Below, in pieces: positions 8,296-17,738 of a DNA stretch of 64,000 bases (positions within the stretch are counted from its first letter, which is position 1; every line of letters begins with the position of its first letter). A model generated the notes under the pieces. That model was not told the origin of the DNA. It did no database searches and was given only the letters and a program-made list of their open reading frames with translations. The stretch comes from Bacillota bacterium (lineage in GTDB: Bacteria > Bacillota > UBA4882 > UBA10575), in assembly GCA_012727425.1 (NCBI GenBank), contig JAAYHQ010000033.1, positions 1 through 64,000 of the forward strand, in the 5' to 3' direction. The translations under genes were made by a program, and so were the position numbers.

Positions 8296-9033
8296 ATGAA
8301 GTTGGCTCAGGAAGTGGCAATCGTTACCGGAGCAGCCCGTGGGATTGGACGCGCGATTGCGGAAGCGTTGGCGCGGGAGGGAGCCAAAGTCGTCCTGGTC
8401 GATCTGCTGCCTGCTGTCCACGAGACCGCCACCGAGCTGCGGCAAACCGGTTATGAAGTTCTGGCGCTCACAGGCGATGTGGCCAGCTTTGACGGAGCGC
8501 AGCAAATGGTGGACCAAACGCTTGAACATTTTGGACAAGTTGATATTCTCGTGAATAATGCCGGTATTACCAGGGATAATCTATTACTACGCATGCCTCC
8601 GGAAGACTGGGAAAAAGTGATCCAGATTAATCTAACCGGCACTTTTAACTTGACGAAAGCGGTAATTAAACCTATGATTAAAAGGAAAACCGGGAAAATT
8701 ATCAATATTGCGTCGATTATTGGTGAGATTGGTAATGTGGGACAAGCAAACTATGCCGCTTCGAAAGCGGGGGTAATTGCTTTCACCAAATCGGTTGCCA
8801 AGGAGTTGGGTTCCCGCGGGATTCGGGCCAACGCCGTGGCCCCGGGTTTTATCAAATCCCAGATGACCGACGTCCTACCGGATAAGGTGAAAGCCGAGTT
8901 GGAAAAGCAGATTCCCCTTTCCCGGCTGGGGCTGCCGGAAGATGTGGCCAAAGCGGTCGTCTTTTTAGCCTCTTCCGATGCGGACTACATTACCGGACAG
9001 GTTCTCAACGTTGACGGTGGAATGGTGATGTAA
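8296..9033 (+). CDS. fabG: 3-oxoacyl-[ACP] reductase
   Basis: FabG performs the NADPH-dependent reduction of 3-ketoacyl-ACP. The 245 residues have the short-chain dehydrogenase features: TGAARGIGRAIAEALA (dinucleotide binding), NNAGITRDNLLLRM, the catalytic Ser/Tyr/Lys set in NIASIIGEIGN and YAASKAG, and the C-terminal FLASSDADYITGQVLNVDGG. ATG 8296 has GGGGAGG upstream. Length and context make FabG much more likely than another SDR. Confidence 0.96.
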   Translation: MKLAQEVAIVTGAARGIGRAIAEALAREGAKVVLVDLLPAVHETATELRQTGYEVLALTGDVASFDGAQQMVDQTLEHFGQVDILVNNAGITRDNLLLRMPPEDWEKVIQINLTGTFNLTKAVIKPMIKRKTGKIINIASIIGEIGNVGQANYAASKAGVIAFTKSVAKELGSRGIRANAVAPGFIKSQMTDVLPDKVKAELEKQIPLSRLGLPEDVAKAVVFLASSDADYITGQVLNVDGGMVM

Positions 9034-9125
9034 CATTTCCGGTTATGGCGGCAGAACGATTCCAAGTTTGATTCAAGTTTAAATTAGATAGAATTGAGGA
9101 AGCGTTGGAAGGAGGTGAAGCAGGG

Positions 9126-9362
9126 TTGGAAAAGATCTTTGAAAAAGTAAAAGAGATAGTAGTTGAACAATTGGGTGTGGATGAGGAAGAGGTAACCATG
9201 AATGCCTCTTTTGTCGATGATTTGGGTGCCGATTCCTTGGACATCGTCGAGTTGATTATGGCCTTTGAAGAAGCTTTTGAGACCGAGATTCCGGACGAAG
9301 ATGCCGAAAAGATTTCGACCGTTGGTGATGCGGTGAAATACATTAAAGAGAATGCGCAATAA
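9126..9362 (+). CDS. acpP: Acyl carrier protein
   Basis: ACP carries growing fatty acids on a phosphopantetheine arm. The 78 residues are acidic and contain [18 protein letters not shown], with the attachment Ser at residue 37. TTG 9126 is chosen because AAGGAGGTG lies upstream and it gives the normal ACP length; an upstream in-frame TTG at 9105 would overlap the binding site. Two hairpins separate it from fabF, so acpP may be made in excess over downstream genes, as is common. Confidence 0.96.
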   Translation: MEKIFEKVKEIVVEQLGVDEEEVTMNASFVDDLGADSLDIVELIMAFEEAFETEIPDEDAEKISTVGDAVKYIKENAQ

Positions 9363-9368
9363 ATAAAT

Positions 9369-9446
9369 AGTCCCGGGAGCTTCTCGGGACTTACCACAAA
9401 AAGGTCTGATCTTTGTTTTTCCCCGCCGTTACGGTGGGGTATTTTA
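9369..9446 (+). terminator. Two hairpins between acpP and fabF (possible partial terminator)
   Basis: AGTCCCG/CGGGACT (9369-9375 and 9385-9391) is followed by a second stem CCCCGCCG/CGGTGGGG (9421-9428 and 9432-9439) with a TATTTTATAA tail. Neither has a long T-run. They may cause partial termination or protect the acpP message end. Confidence 0.55.
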
Positions 9447-9481
9447 TAAGTGTGGAACTTGTACGGAAATGAGGTGGCCAA

Positions 9482-10723
9482 ATGCGCAGAAGAGTTGTTG
9501 TCACCGGGCTGGGTGTCATCTCCGCCCTTGGTCTTGACGTGAACACCTTTTGGACGAATATCATCAACGGTAAATCCGGCGTTTCTCTGGTGGAGTCCTT
9601 CGATACGTCGGAGTTTCAGACGAAGATCGCGGCCGAAATCAAGGACTTTGACCCGACCGCGTATTTTGAGAAAAAAGATGTGCGCCACATGGACCGTTTC
9701 ACCCAGTTTGCAGTTGTGGCTGCCCAACAAGCATTGACCGACAGTCAACTCAAGATCACCGAAGAAAATGCCCACCAGGTCGGTGTGGTCATCGGTTCCG
9801 GGATCGGTGGCCTGAAGACCTTGGAGGAACAAACCCGGCGGTTATTGGAAAAAGGGCCGCGCCGGGTCAGTCCCTTTTTTATCCCGATGATCATCCCGGA
9901 TATGGCTTCCGGGCAAGTGTCGATCTTCACCGGGGCCCAGGGACCGAATCTGGCGGCGGTGACCGCGTGTGCTTCCGCGGCCCATGCCATCGGCGAGGCT
10001 TTCCGTTTAATCCAGTATGGCGATGCCGAGGTGATGATTGCCGGGGGGGCTGAAGCAACGATCACGCCTTTGGGGATGGCCGGCTTTAACGCCGCCGGCG
10101 CCTTATCGACGAACAATGAACCTCCGGAGCAGGCCAGCCGTCCCTTTGACGCGAAACGAGATGGCTTTGTCATGGGTGAAGGGGCCGGCGTGCTCATCCT
10201 GGAGGAGTTGAACCACGCCTTGGCGCGGGGGGCCAAGATCTACGGTGAGATTAAAGGTTATGGCCTCTCCGGTGATGCTTACCATATTACGGCGCCCCAC
10301 CCCGAAGGTAAAGGCGCGCTGAACGCCATGGCCATGGCGGTGAAAGATGCCGGTTGGGAGTTGGAGACGGTGGACTATATTAATGCCCACGGCACCTCGA
10401 CCCACCACAATGACCGGCTGGAAACGAAGGCGATTAAAGATTTATTCGGAGAAAAAGCGTATCGCCTGGCCGTTAGTTCCACCAAATCCATGACCGGGCA
10501 TCTGTTGGGGGCAGCCGCTGGGATCGAGGCGATCATCTGTTTGCTGGCCATCCAAGATGGCATTATCCCGCCCACCATCAATTATGAATATCCGGATCCC
10601 GATTGCGATCTGGACTATGTCCCAAACCAAGCACGCCGCCAGACCATTAAACGGGTCCTTTCCAACTCCTTTGGGTTCGGCGGGCACAATGCCACCTTAG
10701 CGTTGGCAAAGTATGAGGAGTGA
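9482..10723 (+). CDS. fabF: 3-oxoacyl-[ACP] synthase II
   Basis: FabF condenses malonyl-ACP with acyl-ACP. The 413 residues show the Cys-His-His triad: C163 in [13 protein letters not shown], His in [11 protein letters not shown] (about 303) and His in [13 protein letters not shown] (about 340). The ending [15 protein letters not shown] is also typical. ATG 9482 has ATGAGGTGGCCAA upstream. The gene lies 120 bases after acpP and 3 bases before rnc. Confidence 0.96.
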   Translation: MRRRVVVTGLGVISALGLDVNTFWTNIINGKSGVSLVESFDTSEFQTKIAAEIKDFDPTAYFEKKDVRHMDRFTQFAVVAAQQALTDSQLKITEENAHQVGVVIGSGIGGLKTLEEQTRRLLEKGPRRVSPFFIPMIIPDMASGQVSIFTGAQGPNLAAVTACASAAHAIGEAFRLIQYGDAEVMIAGGAEATITPLGMAGFNAAGALSTNNEPPEQASRPFDAKRDGFVMGEGAGVLILEELNHALARGAKIYGEIKGYGLSGDAYHITAPHPEGKGALNAMAMAVKDAGWELETVDYINAHGTSTHHNDRLETKAIKDLFGEKAYRLAVSSTKSMTGHLLGAAAGIEAIICLLAIQDGIIPPTINYEYPDPDCDLDYVPNQARRQTIKRVLSNSFGFGGHNATLALAKYEE

Positions 10724-10726
10724 GCC

Positions 10727-11455
10727 TTGGCGCGGGATGGAACGATGAACGGGGAACCTTTTCCGGAAATCAACACCTTAATTGAGCGACTCGGGCTTTT
10801 TCAGGAAAACAGGAAATTACTAAAGCAAGCTTTGGCCCACCGCTCGTATATCCACGAAGCCGGAGGGGAATCCAATGAACGCCTGGAATTCCTCGGTGAT
10901 TCCGTTTTGTCGCTGGTGATCAGCGAATTTCTTTTTAAACATTACCCGCAAAAACCGGAAGGAGACCTTTCCAAGTGGCGTGCTTACCTGGTCAGTACCG
11001 ATAATTTAGCGCGTCTGGCGAAAAAATTGGGGCTTGGCCGCTCCTTGCTGTTGGGCGTAGGTGAAGAAAAGTCGGGGGGGCGGGAGCGTCGGTCAATCTT
11101 GGCCGACGCGATGGAGGCCTTGATCGCGGCTATTTACTTGGAATACGGGTGGGACCGGGTGAAATCTTTTATTTTAGAACAATGGCAACCACTTTTCGCC
11201 CTGATGGAGAAGTATGCTTTACCGGTCGACCCGAAAACCCATTTACAGGAGCTTCTCCAGGCTAAAGGCTCCGTTCCCCGGTACCAGCTGGTGCGCGTGG
11301 AAGGCCCCGACCACAACCGCCTTTATACGATGGCGGTTTACAACGGAAATTGCCTTTTAGGCCAAGGCGTGGGTAGAAGTAAGAAAGAAGCTCAACAGGA
11401 AGCAGCGGAAGAAGCATTAAAAGACTTGGAAGAGAAAGAAGGAAATTTCCGTTAA
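10727..11455 (+). CDS. rnc: Ribonuclease III
   Basis: RNase III cuts double-stranded RNA, including rRNA precursors. The 242 residues contain the catalytic signature NERLEFLGDSVLSLVISE (about 45-62) and a second acidic site, ADAMEALIAAIYLE. A C-terminal double-stranded RNA-binding domain follows (about 165-235: DPKTHLQELLQAKG, GVGRSKKEAQQEAAEEAL). TTG 10727 overlaps the region just after fabF, with GAGGAGTGAG as binding site; ATG 10745 is a weaker alternative. Confidence 0.96.
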   Translation: MARDGTMNGEPFPEINTLIERLGLFQENRKLLKQALAHRSYIHEAGGESNERLEFLGDSVLSLVISEFLFKHYPQKPEGDLSKWRAYLVSTDNLARLAKKLGLGRSLLLGVGEEKSGGRERRSILADAMEALIAAIYLEYGWDRVKSFILEQWQPLFALMEKYALPVDPKTHLQELLQAKGSVPRYQLVRVEGPDHNRLYTMAVYNGNCLLGQGVGRSKKEAQQEAAEEALKDLEEKEGNFR

Positions 11456-11540
11456 TTGTGGAATTAACAAAATGCATCCACATAAGTAATTAAGAAGAAG
11501 TTAAAAGGATTATCAATTCAATTTATAGGGGGGTTCATGT

Positions 11541-11801
11541 TTGGAGGTTCTAAAAGTCTCGGCCAGCTCAAATCCGAAATCAGTTGCCGGTGCTCTGGCA
11601 GCGGTGATCCGTGAAAATTCCAGTGCCGAAGTACAAGCGGTGGGAGCTGGTGCTGTCAATCAAAGCATAAAAGCCATTGCTATTGCCAGAGGTTATGTTG
11701 CCCCCAATGGGATTGATTTGGTTTGTATTCCGGCCTTTTCCGAGATCGACATTGATGGCGAAGAACGGACGGCAATCAAATTTATCGTCCAACCTAGGTA
11801 A
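11541..11801 (+). CDS. spoVS: Stage V sporulation protein S
   Basis: SpoVS is an Alba-like nucleic-acid-binding-fold protein needed for coat and cortex formation in Bacillus. The 86-residue product matches the family end to end: EVLKVSASSNPKSVAGALA, VQAVGAGAVNQSIKAIAIAR, and the C-terminal DGEERTAIKFIVQPR. TTG 11541 lies after GGGGGG. It has its own terminator. It indicates, though does not alone prove, a spore former, since a few non-sporulating relatives also keep it. Confidence 0.96.
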   Translation: MEVLKVSASSNPKSVAGALAAVIRENSSAEVQAVGAGAVNQSIKAIAIARGYVAPNGIDLVCIPAFSEIDIDGEERTAIKFIVQPR

Positions 11802-11825
11802 ACGCCCGAACGGGCGTTTTTTTTT
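11801..11825 (+). terminator. Terminator after spoVS
   Basis: AACGCCCG (11801-11808) pairs with CGGGCGTT (11811-11818) across a 2-base loop, with a T-run to 11825. The stem starts at the last base of the spoVS stop codon, and the T-run merges into the next promoter. Confidence 0.92.
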
Positions 11826-11855
11826 GACATATGGGGGACAACCTGACCATATAAT
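11824..11855 (+). promoter_or_regulatory. Probable promoter of the SigH-like gene
   Basis: A perfect TTGACA (11824-11829) and a perfect TATAAT (11850-11855) are separated by 20 bases, longer than ideal. An ATATAA register closer in is possible. The -35 box shares bases with the preceding terminator T-run. Confidence 0.55.
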
Positions 11856-11899
11856 TAAGGAAGAATGGAATAGGCTTTGTTGAGCAGGAGGTGTTCGTG

Positions 11900-12589
11900 T
11901 TGACCACTCCGAATCAAAGACGGGACCTGGAATTGCTGAGACGGATTAAAATGGGTCAGGACCGGTCCGCCAAAGAAGAACTGGTCACCAAATACCTACC
12001 AATGGTCAAACACATTGTCAAACGCAAGTACTGGCCGGGGTATGAGTTTGAGGATCTGATTCAGGAGGGTTTAATCGGCCTCTTAAAGGCGATTGACAAT
12101 TACAACGGCCAGCGGTATCCGGTGAAGTTCAGTACTTTCGCGTACATTTGCGTTTTGCGGAAGATGTTGAACATCCAAAAGCATTATGCTTCTTTTAAAT
12201 ACCAGTCGGCGGCGAACACGCTTTCCTTATGTGGCCACTTAAACGGGGATGAATCAAAAAAACTGCTGGATGTGGTCGATGATCGAGCGGCCGCCGACCC
12301 CCAGGACCTGGTGATCCAAAAAGCGAATCTTCGCCGGTTATGCCAAGTCTTACAGGTCTACCTGACGAAGGTGGAATATGTGGTTTTTTGGCTCTATCTC
12401 CAAGGCTTAAACTGCGGGGAAATTGGGGCGCTTCTCGGCTTGGACAGTAAAGTAGTGGATAACGCCAAGACGCGCGCGCGGCGGAAGTTACAGAAGATTA
12501 TCCGCCAGTACGGTTCTCTTTCCAATCCGCAGATTCCCCTGCGGACGCGGAAGCGAGCGGACTTGGCGATGGAGGTTAAGGTGATCTAA
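11900..12589 (+). CDS. SigH-like RNA polymerase sigma-70 family factor
   Basis: This is a sigma factor with regions 2 and 4. Region 2 is seen in LVTKYLPMVKHIVKRKYW, GYEFEDLIQEGLIGLLKAID and YPVKFSTFAYICVLRKML (about 27-90). Region 4 helix-turn-helix is seen in YVVFWLYLQGLNCGEIGALL and AKTRARRKLQKI (about 155-200). Of the sporulation sigma factors, length and the LDVVDD...DPQDLVI middle resemble SigH (Spo0H) most, but identity is not certain. TTG 11900 has AGGAGGTG 7 bases upstream; the GTG codons at 11891 and 11897 fall in or near the binding site. Its place between spoVS and smc is unusual. Confidence 0.8.
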   Translation: MTTPNQRRDLELLRRIKMGQDRSAKEELVTKYLPMVKHIVKRKYWPGYEFEDLIQEGLIGLLKAIDNYNGQRYPVKFSTFAYICVLRKMLNIQKHYASFKYQSAANTLSLCGHLNGDESKKLLDVVDDRAAADPQDLVIQKANLRRLCQVLQVYLTKVEYVVFWLYLQGLNCGEIGALLGLDSKVVDNAKTRARRKLQKIIRQYGSLSNPQIPLRTRKRADLAMEVKVI

Positions 12590-12857
12590 GCGGGCAGCCG
12601 GGTTTCACTGGCTGCTAACGCTACAAGTTAAAATGAAGGTCAGGCGGGCAACAGTCCGGCGAGGGGCACCCCGGCGCGCCGGGGTCATGGCCGGATGAAG
12701 GATTGGCCTTCGTCAAGGCAGCTGTTTATTGAAGCGATCTTGGCAAGAGAAAACCCAGAAGGGGTTACAGGTGAATTTTTGACGAAAATATGGTAAAATA
12801 AAATAGTTTGGTTTGGTCAAAACCAGTCAGACTAAATTAGGTACGGGAGGGGCCCCT
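12590..12857 (+). other. Structured gene-free region between the sigma factor and smc
   Basis: No gene is seen. A stem GCAGCC/GGCTGC (12594-12599 and 12610-12615) follows the sigma stop directly. A 16-base perfect palindrome (12669-12684) lies inside an outer pair TCCGGC/GCCGGA (12655-12660 and 12690-12695), forming a nested GC-rich hairpin. TTGACG at 12779 and TAAAAT hexamers near 12794-12804 may form a smc promoter, but the spacing is poor. I recognise no named RNA family. Confidence 0.45.
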
Positions 12858-15800
12858 TTGCATCTGAAGCGTTTGGAGATTCATGGGTTCAAATCTTTTG
12901 CCGACCGGATTAATTTAGTTTTTAAACCGGGGATTACCGCGATCGTCGGCCCGAACGGAAGCGGGAAAAGCAATATCGCCGACAGTTTACGGTGGGTAAT
13001 GGGTGAGACCAACCTCCGGAATATTCGGGGGACAAAAGCGGATGATGTGATCTTTTCCGGGAGCGAGGACCGGAGACCTTTGGGGATGGCCGAAGTCACG
13101 CTGGTGCTCGATAATACGGACCAAACTTTACCGCTGGACTATACGGAAGTTGCGGTCACCAGACGGGTGTACCGTTCGGGCGAGAGTGAATTTTTGATCA
13201 ACCGGACACCGGTTCGTTTGCGCGATATTCAAGAACTTTTCTTTGATACCGGATTGGGAAAAGAGGCCTATTCCGTGATTAGTCAGGGGAAGATCGATGC
13301 CATTCTTTCTGTGCGACCGGAGGACCGGCGCAGCGTTTTCGAAGAAGCAGCCGGGATCATGCGGTATAAAGTGAAGAAAAATCTGACCCTGAAGAAACTG
13401 GGGGAGACCGAGAATAATATCTTGCGGATCGAGGATCTGTTACAGGAACTCCGTGCCCAGTTGGATCCCTTATCCGCCCAGGCCGAGAAGGCTGCTTTAT
13501 ATATCGATCTCCGGGAAAACCTGAAGAAAATCGAGATTAACCACTCATACCGGGAGATCAATACAATCAACGAAACCCTCCAAAACTTGGAAACGACGCA
13601 AAGGGAAAAACAGCACGCGCTAACGGTCCTACAAAGCGAGGCCGAGGCCCTCGTCCAGAAGCTGCAGGAGGAGAAGGCGCGGGCCGCCGTGCTGGAAAAT
13701 GAGATCCAAACCAGACAGAAAAAGTTGATGGAAGGGTTGGCCCAACGCGAACGGGTCACTGGTGAGCTTAACCTTTATGCGGAACGGAAACGCTCCCTTC
13801 AGAACCGGCAAGCCGAGTTGGCAGAGAACCTGGCGGGGCTGCGGGAGAAGGAAGCGGTCCTGGTGCAGAAACAGGAGCAGCTGCGGCAGTCCACGGCCGG
13901 GATTGATCAGGAAAAGAACCGCCTTGCCGGTGAGGTTAAAGCTTTGGAGGGTGCCTTGGCGGAGAAAGAAGCGCAGCTTAAAGAAGTCCGGACCGGATTA
14001 AGTGCCAAAAAGGCTCTCTATGCCGATAAACTGGCTGCCAACTCCCTGTTGAAACAGAAGATCAGCGAAGCCGGGGCGCAAAAAGTATTCCGTCAGGAAA
14101 AGGAGGCGGAACTCCGGACCGAGCTGGACCTGGCCGTCAAAGAAATAGCGGAAACGGAGGAGTGCTTACGGGCCATTCAAGCGCAGATGGAAAGGTTAAG
14201 GCAGAAAGCGGCACAGGCGAAAGCGGAAGAACGCCAGTTGGCGGCTGCGATCCAGAACCACCAAACCTACCTGGCGGAACGGGTCCAGAAGAACCAGGAA
14301 ATCCGGGAGCGCCTGCACGGACTGGAGTCGAAGATTACGGTGCTTACGGAGATGGAACGGAGCCACCAGGGTTACTATCAAGGGGTTAAAGCCTTATTGC
14401 GTGCGCAGCAGGAACCTTTCCACCGGGAGATCCATGGGATTATTGCTGATTTAATTCGTCCGGAACCCGGCTACGAACTGGCTTTGGAAGTGGCCCTCGG
14501 CTCCGCTTTGCAAAACCTGGTGATTACTCACCACCGCTACGCGGGACAAGCTATCGCTTACCTCAAAAAACACCGCCTCGGCAGAGCTACTTTTCTGCCG
14601 CTGAACCTGATTGAGGGGAAGCCCGACCGTTTTCAAGGATACCAATCAATCTTGGCCCAGTACAACGCGCGGCCAGCGGCGGAGACCGTTGCTTATGACC
14701 GGCAATACCAGGCGATTGTCTCCTACTTATTGAGTGGCACCTTGGTGGCACCCGACTTAAATACCGCTGTTGAACTGGCGGAAAAGACCGGGAAGCAATT
14801 CCGGGTGGTAACCTTGGAAGGAGAGATCATCGCCCCCGGCGGTGCGATCACCGGCGGCAATCTTGAACGCCGGCAAAGCGGCCTACTGAGTAGAAAAGGA
14901 GAGATTCGCCGGTTACACGGGGAAAAGCAGGATCTTCTGGCTTTTCTCGAGCGGGGGCTGCGGGAAGAAAACCAGTTGCAAACGGAGCTTCAGGAGCTTT
15001 CCCGGCAATACGAGGAGAAGCGGAACCACGGGCAAGAACTTACTTTTCAGCAAAACGCGGCTCTGAAGGAGATGGAGCTCCTGAACGCCAGTTACGAACG
15101 GACGGTTAACCAAAGGGCTTACTTGGATACGGCCCTCCAGAAACTGGGCGACGAATTAACGGCACAGGAGTCGGTGGTCAGTCAGTTGCAGGAAAAACTG
15201 ATCCACGCCGAAACCGAGCTGGAGCTGATCACCACCGAAATTCGCACCCTTGAGGAGCAGGAGAGTGTCCTGATTCAAGAACGGGAACAGTGTTTAAAGG
15301 ATCTTTCGAGGCTTTCTTCCCGCTTGGCCGGGATACAACAGGAATGGGTCGGCAAACAAGAAAGCGTGCAAGAATTAAGTCGCACCCTGGAAGAGTTACG
15401 GGCGGAGGTAAGCCGGCAGGAAAGGGAACTGACGCGGGTGACTGAAGAGCAGCAACGCTTAGAAGAAGAAAGGACCCAATTGGAAACGGCCATCGCCCGG
15501 GCGGCGCGGGAGTTGGCGGAAGAAGAAACGGAGTTGCAACGGCAGCGCGCTGCCTGGCAAACGGCGCTCGATCACGTCAATCAGATGGAGATCTGCCTCC
15601 GCCAGCAGCAGAAGCAGGAAGGGGAGTTGTTAACCGAACTCCACCGTTTGGAACTTCAGCTAAACCGCTTAAATATTAACCGGGACAATCTGGTCGCCAA
15701 TCTGATGGAGGTGTACGGGGAAGACTGGCGGCAGGAGGTGCAGACCGATTGGGTGCTTCCCGCCCATCCGCGCCAGGAGATTTTACGGCTAAAAACTCAG

Positions 15801-16415
15801 ATGAAAGCGCTCGAGCCCGTTAATCTGCAGGCGATCGAAGACTATCAAAACTTAAAACAGCGGGTTGACTTCCTCTCCCAACAGTTGACCGATCTGACCA
15901 ACGCCCGGGAATCTTTGTATAAGGTGATTAACGAGATCGAAAAGACAATTAAAAAGCAGTTTACCGTCACCTTTATGCAGATCCGGAAGGAGTTTATCAC
16001 TCTCTTTGAACAATTGTTCTCTGGGGGGAAGGCCGATCTCCAGTTGACCGATCCGGATCACCCCCTGGAATCGGGGATTGAGATCTTAGCCCAACCGCCC
16101 GGGAAAAGGCTGCAGAATTTATCGCTGCTTTCCGGGGGTGAGCGGGCAATGACGGCAATCGCTCTGCTTTTTGCCATTCTCCGGGTGAAACCGTCGCCAT
16201 TTTGCATTTTGGATGAGATCGATGCGACTTTGGATGGGGCCAATGTGCAACGGTTCACCGAATTACTGCGGATTTTCAGCAAAGATCTGCAATTTATTGT
16301 GATCACCCACCGGCGGGGGACGATGGAAGTGGCCGATGTACTCTATGGCGTAACGATGGAAGAGAAAGGAATCAGCAAGCTAATTTCGCTCGAACTGAAG
16401 GAAGCAGCGAGTTAA
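12858..16415 (+). CDS. smc: Chromosome segregation ATPase SMC
   Basis: SMC forms the condensin-like ring that organises and segregates the chromosome. The 1185 residues have Walker A GPNGSGKSN (31-39) and a long coiled coil (about 165-500). A hinge follows (about 510-665, ending GGAITGGN), then a second coiled coil (about 670-1000). The C-terminal head has the ABC signature LLSGGERAMTAIALLFAI and Walker B FCILDEIDATLD. TTG 12858 is chosen because GGGAGGGG lies upstream and the protein then starts HLKRLEIHGFKSF as in the family; an upstream ATG at 12813 would add 15 unconserved residues. scpA and scpB are not in the window. Confidence 0.97.
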   Translation: MHLKRLEIHGFKSFADRINLVFKPGITAIVGPNGSGKSNIADSLRWVMGETNLRNIRGTKADDVIFSGSEDRRPLGMAEVTLVLDNTDQTLPLDYTEVAVTRRVYRSGESEFLINRTPVRLRDIQELFFDTGLGKEAYSVISQGKIDAILSVRPEDRRSVFEEAAGIMRYKVKKNLTLKKLGETENNILRIEDLLQELRAQLDPLSAQAEKAALYIDLRENLKKIEINHSYREINTINETLQNLETTQREKQHALTVLQSEAEALVQKLQEEKARAAVLENEIQTRQKKLMEGLAQRERVTGELNLYAERKRSLQNRQAELAENLAGLREKEAVLVQKQEQLRQSTAGIDQEKNRLAGEVKALEGALAEKEAQLKEVRTGLSAKKALYADKLAANSLLKQKISEAGAQKVFRQEKEAELRTELDLAVKEIAETEECLRAIQAQMERLRQKAAQAKAEERQLAAAIQNHQTYLAERVQKNQEIRERLHGLESKITVLTEMERSHQGYYQGVKALLRAQQEPFHREIHGIIADLIRPEPGYELALEVALGSALQNLVITHHRYAGQAIAYLKKHRLGRATFLPLNLIEGKPDRFQGYQSILAQYNARPAAETVAYDRQYQAIVSYLLSGTLVAPDLNTAVELAEKTGKQFRVVTLEGEIIAPGGAITGGNLERRQSGLLSRKGEIRRLHGEKQDLLAFLERGLREENQLQTELQELSRQYEEKRNHGQELTFQQNAALKEMELLNASYERTVNQRAYLDTALQKLGDELTAQESVVSQLQEKLIHAETELELITTEIRTLEEQESVLIQEREQCLKDLSRLSSRLAGIQQEWVGKQESVQELSRTLEELRAEVSRQERELTRVTEEQQRLEEERTQLETAIARAARELAEEETELQRQRAAWQTALDHVNQMEICLRQQQKQEGELLTELHRLELQLNRLNINRDNLVANLMEVYGEDWRQEVQTDWVLPAHPRQEILRLKTQMKALEPVNLQAIEDYQNLKQRVDFLSQQLTDLTNARESLYKVINEIEKTIKKQFTVTFMQIRKEFITLFEQLFSGGKADLQLTDPDHPLESGIEILAQPPGKRLQNLSLLSGGERAMTAIALLFAILRVKPSPFCILDEIDATLDGANVQRFTELLRIFSKDLQFIVITHRRGTMEVADVLYGVTMEEKGISKLISLELKEAAS

Positions 16416-16426
16416 GGAGGGGAAGA

Positions 16427-17341
16427 ATGACCGAAAGTCTAGTAGCACGCTTAAAAGCAAGTTTAAACAAGACCCGTCGTAAATTACTGGCCCCGTTGGA
16501 AGAGGCGGTTCAGTTCCATAAAAAGCTCAGTCCGGAGTTTTATGAAGAGTTGGAAGAGATCCTGGTCACCGCCGACGTGGGGATGAAGACCACCACGCTC
16601 CTGCTGGAGAAACTCAAGGCGAAAGTGAAAGCAGAGCGGGTCGATGATACTGAGGCCGTCAGGGATTATCTCCATACGATCATCACCGAACTCCTGTCGG
16701 AGGCTCCGCCGCCGGTGCTCGAAACCGACGCCCCTTTGGCTTTTCTGGTGGTTGGGGTGAACGGGGTCGGTAAAACCACTTCCATTGCGAAGTTGACCGC
16801 CTACTATCAAAAACAGGGGAGATCCTGTCTGCTGGTGGCGGGGGATACCTTTCGGGCGGCCGCCATTGACCAGTTGGCGATCTGGGCAGAACGGACCGGG
16901 GCCGATTTTGTCAGCCACCAGGCCGGCGCCGACCCGGGGGCGGTTGCCTTTGACGGTATTTCAGCAGCCAATGCCCGCCGGACCGATGTGGCCATCTTCG
17001 ATACGGCGGGGCGTTTACACACTAAAGTTAATCTGATGTCCGAATTACAGAAGGTCCACCGGGTGGTCAGGCAGAATCTTGGCCCCAGAAAACTGGTGAA
17101 TCTTCTAGTTTTGGATGCCACTACGGGCCAGAACGCCCTGGAGCAAGCCCGTGTCTTTCATGAGGCGATCGGGATCGATGGCATTATCCTGTCCAAGCTT
17201 GACGGAACGGCTAAAGGCGGGATTGTCCTGGCGATTGTGGCCGAATTGGGTCTGCCCATTGTTTGGTTGGGTATCGGTGAACAGTTGGACGATTTACGCC
17301 GTTTCGACGCCGCCGAGTTTGCCACCGCCCTGTTGGGTTAG
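16427..17341 (+). CDS. ftsY: Signal recognition particle receptor FtsY
   Basis: FtsY docks ribosome-SRP complexes at the membrane. The 304 residues have an N-terminal four-helix domain (about 1-85) and the GTPase motifs GVNGVGKTTSIAKL (P-loop, about 106-119), GDTFRAAAIDQL, DTAGRLHT and SKLDGTAKGG. The C-terminal GIGEQLDDLRRFDAAEF is also typical. There is no long acidic A-domain, as in most Gram-positive FtsY. It lies 11 bases after smc behind AAGGAGGGG; smc-ftsY is a common Firmicute pair. Confidence 0.97.
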   Translation: MTESLVARLKASLNKTRRKLLAPLEEAVQFHKKLSPEFYEELEEILVTADVGMKTTTLLLEKLKAKVKAERVDDTEAVRDYLHTIITELLSEAPPPVLETDAPLAFLVVGVNGVGKTTSIAKLTAYYQKQGRSCLLVAGDTFRAAAIDQLAIWAERTGADFVSHQAGADPGAVAFDGISAANARRTDVAIFDTAGRLHTKVNLMSELQKVHRVVRQNLGPRKLVNLLVLDATTGQNALEQARVFHEAIGIDGIILSKLDGTAKGGIVLAIVAELGLPIVWLGIGEQLDDLRRFDAAEFATALLG

Positions 17342-17357
17342 GACCAGCGGGTAAGGT

Positions 17358-17738
17358 TTAAAAGATGTTCTCTAAATTAAGGCGCAGTTGGTCGGGGATC
17401 CGGTAGATGATCTGTTTTAAGGTAGCGATTTCACTTAAAGCCAGGACCGGTGCGTTGTTGTCAAGGAATGATTTTGTCCGCGCTAGCGCTACTTCAAAAT
17501 CGTCCAGGTCATGATGGTCGATGAGGAGAACCCAGAAATTGCGCGCTTTGACCCAGAGTTGGTTGATGACCGTTAGTTGGGCGGCGATTGCCGCCGGGTC
17601 GGCGCTTTTAACCTGGGTGGCCAGTCTTTCGAGTTCCGTGAGGATTGCTTCGGCTTGCTTGGCGATGATCATCTCCGTGTACCAGCCGAAAATGAAAAAA
17701 AAGAGAAAAAAGATGATCACGCCGGTGAAAACCTTCAT
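17358..17738 (-). CDS. DUF4363 family membrane protein
   Basis: A small membrane-anchored protein of about 126 residues. It has one N-terminal helix (MKVFTGVIIFFLFFFIFGWY) followed by an all-helical extracytoplasmic part (ILTELERLATQV, LTVINQLWVKAR, IATLKQIIYRIPDQL). This is how DUF4363 proteins look; their function is unknown, and assignment is from memory of the pattern. The start at 17738 overlaps the end of the DUF421 gene by 4 bases, with a binding site in its last codons, so the two are translationally coupled. It converges on ftsY. Confidence 0.75.
   Translation of the reverse strand: MKVFTGVIIFFLFFFIFGWYTEMIIAKQAEAILTELERLATQVKSADPAAIAAQLTVINQLWVKARNFWVLLIDHHDLDDFEVALARTKSFLDNNAPVLALSEIATLKQIIYRIPDQLRLNLENIF

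Noticed and set aside
12600-12740. SRP RNA, tmRNA or RNase P RNA
   Set aside because: None of their conserved signature segments is present.
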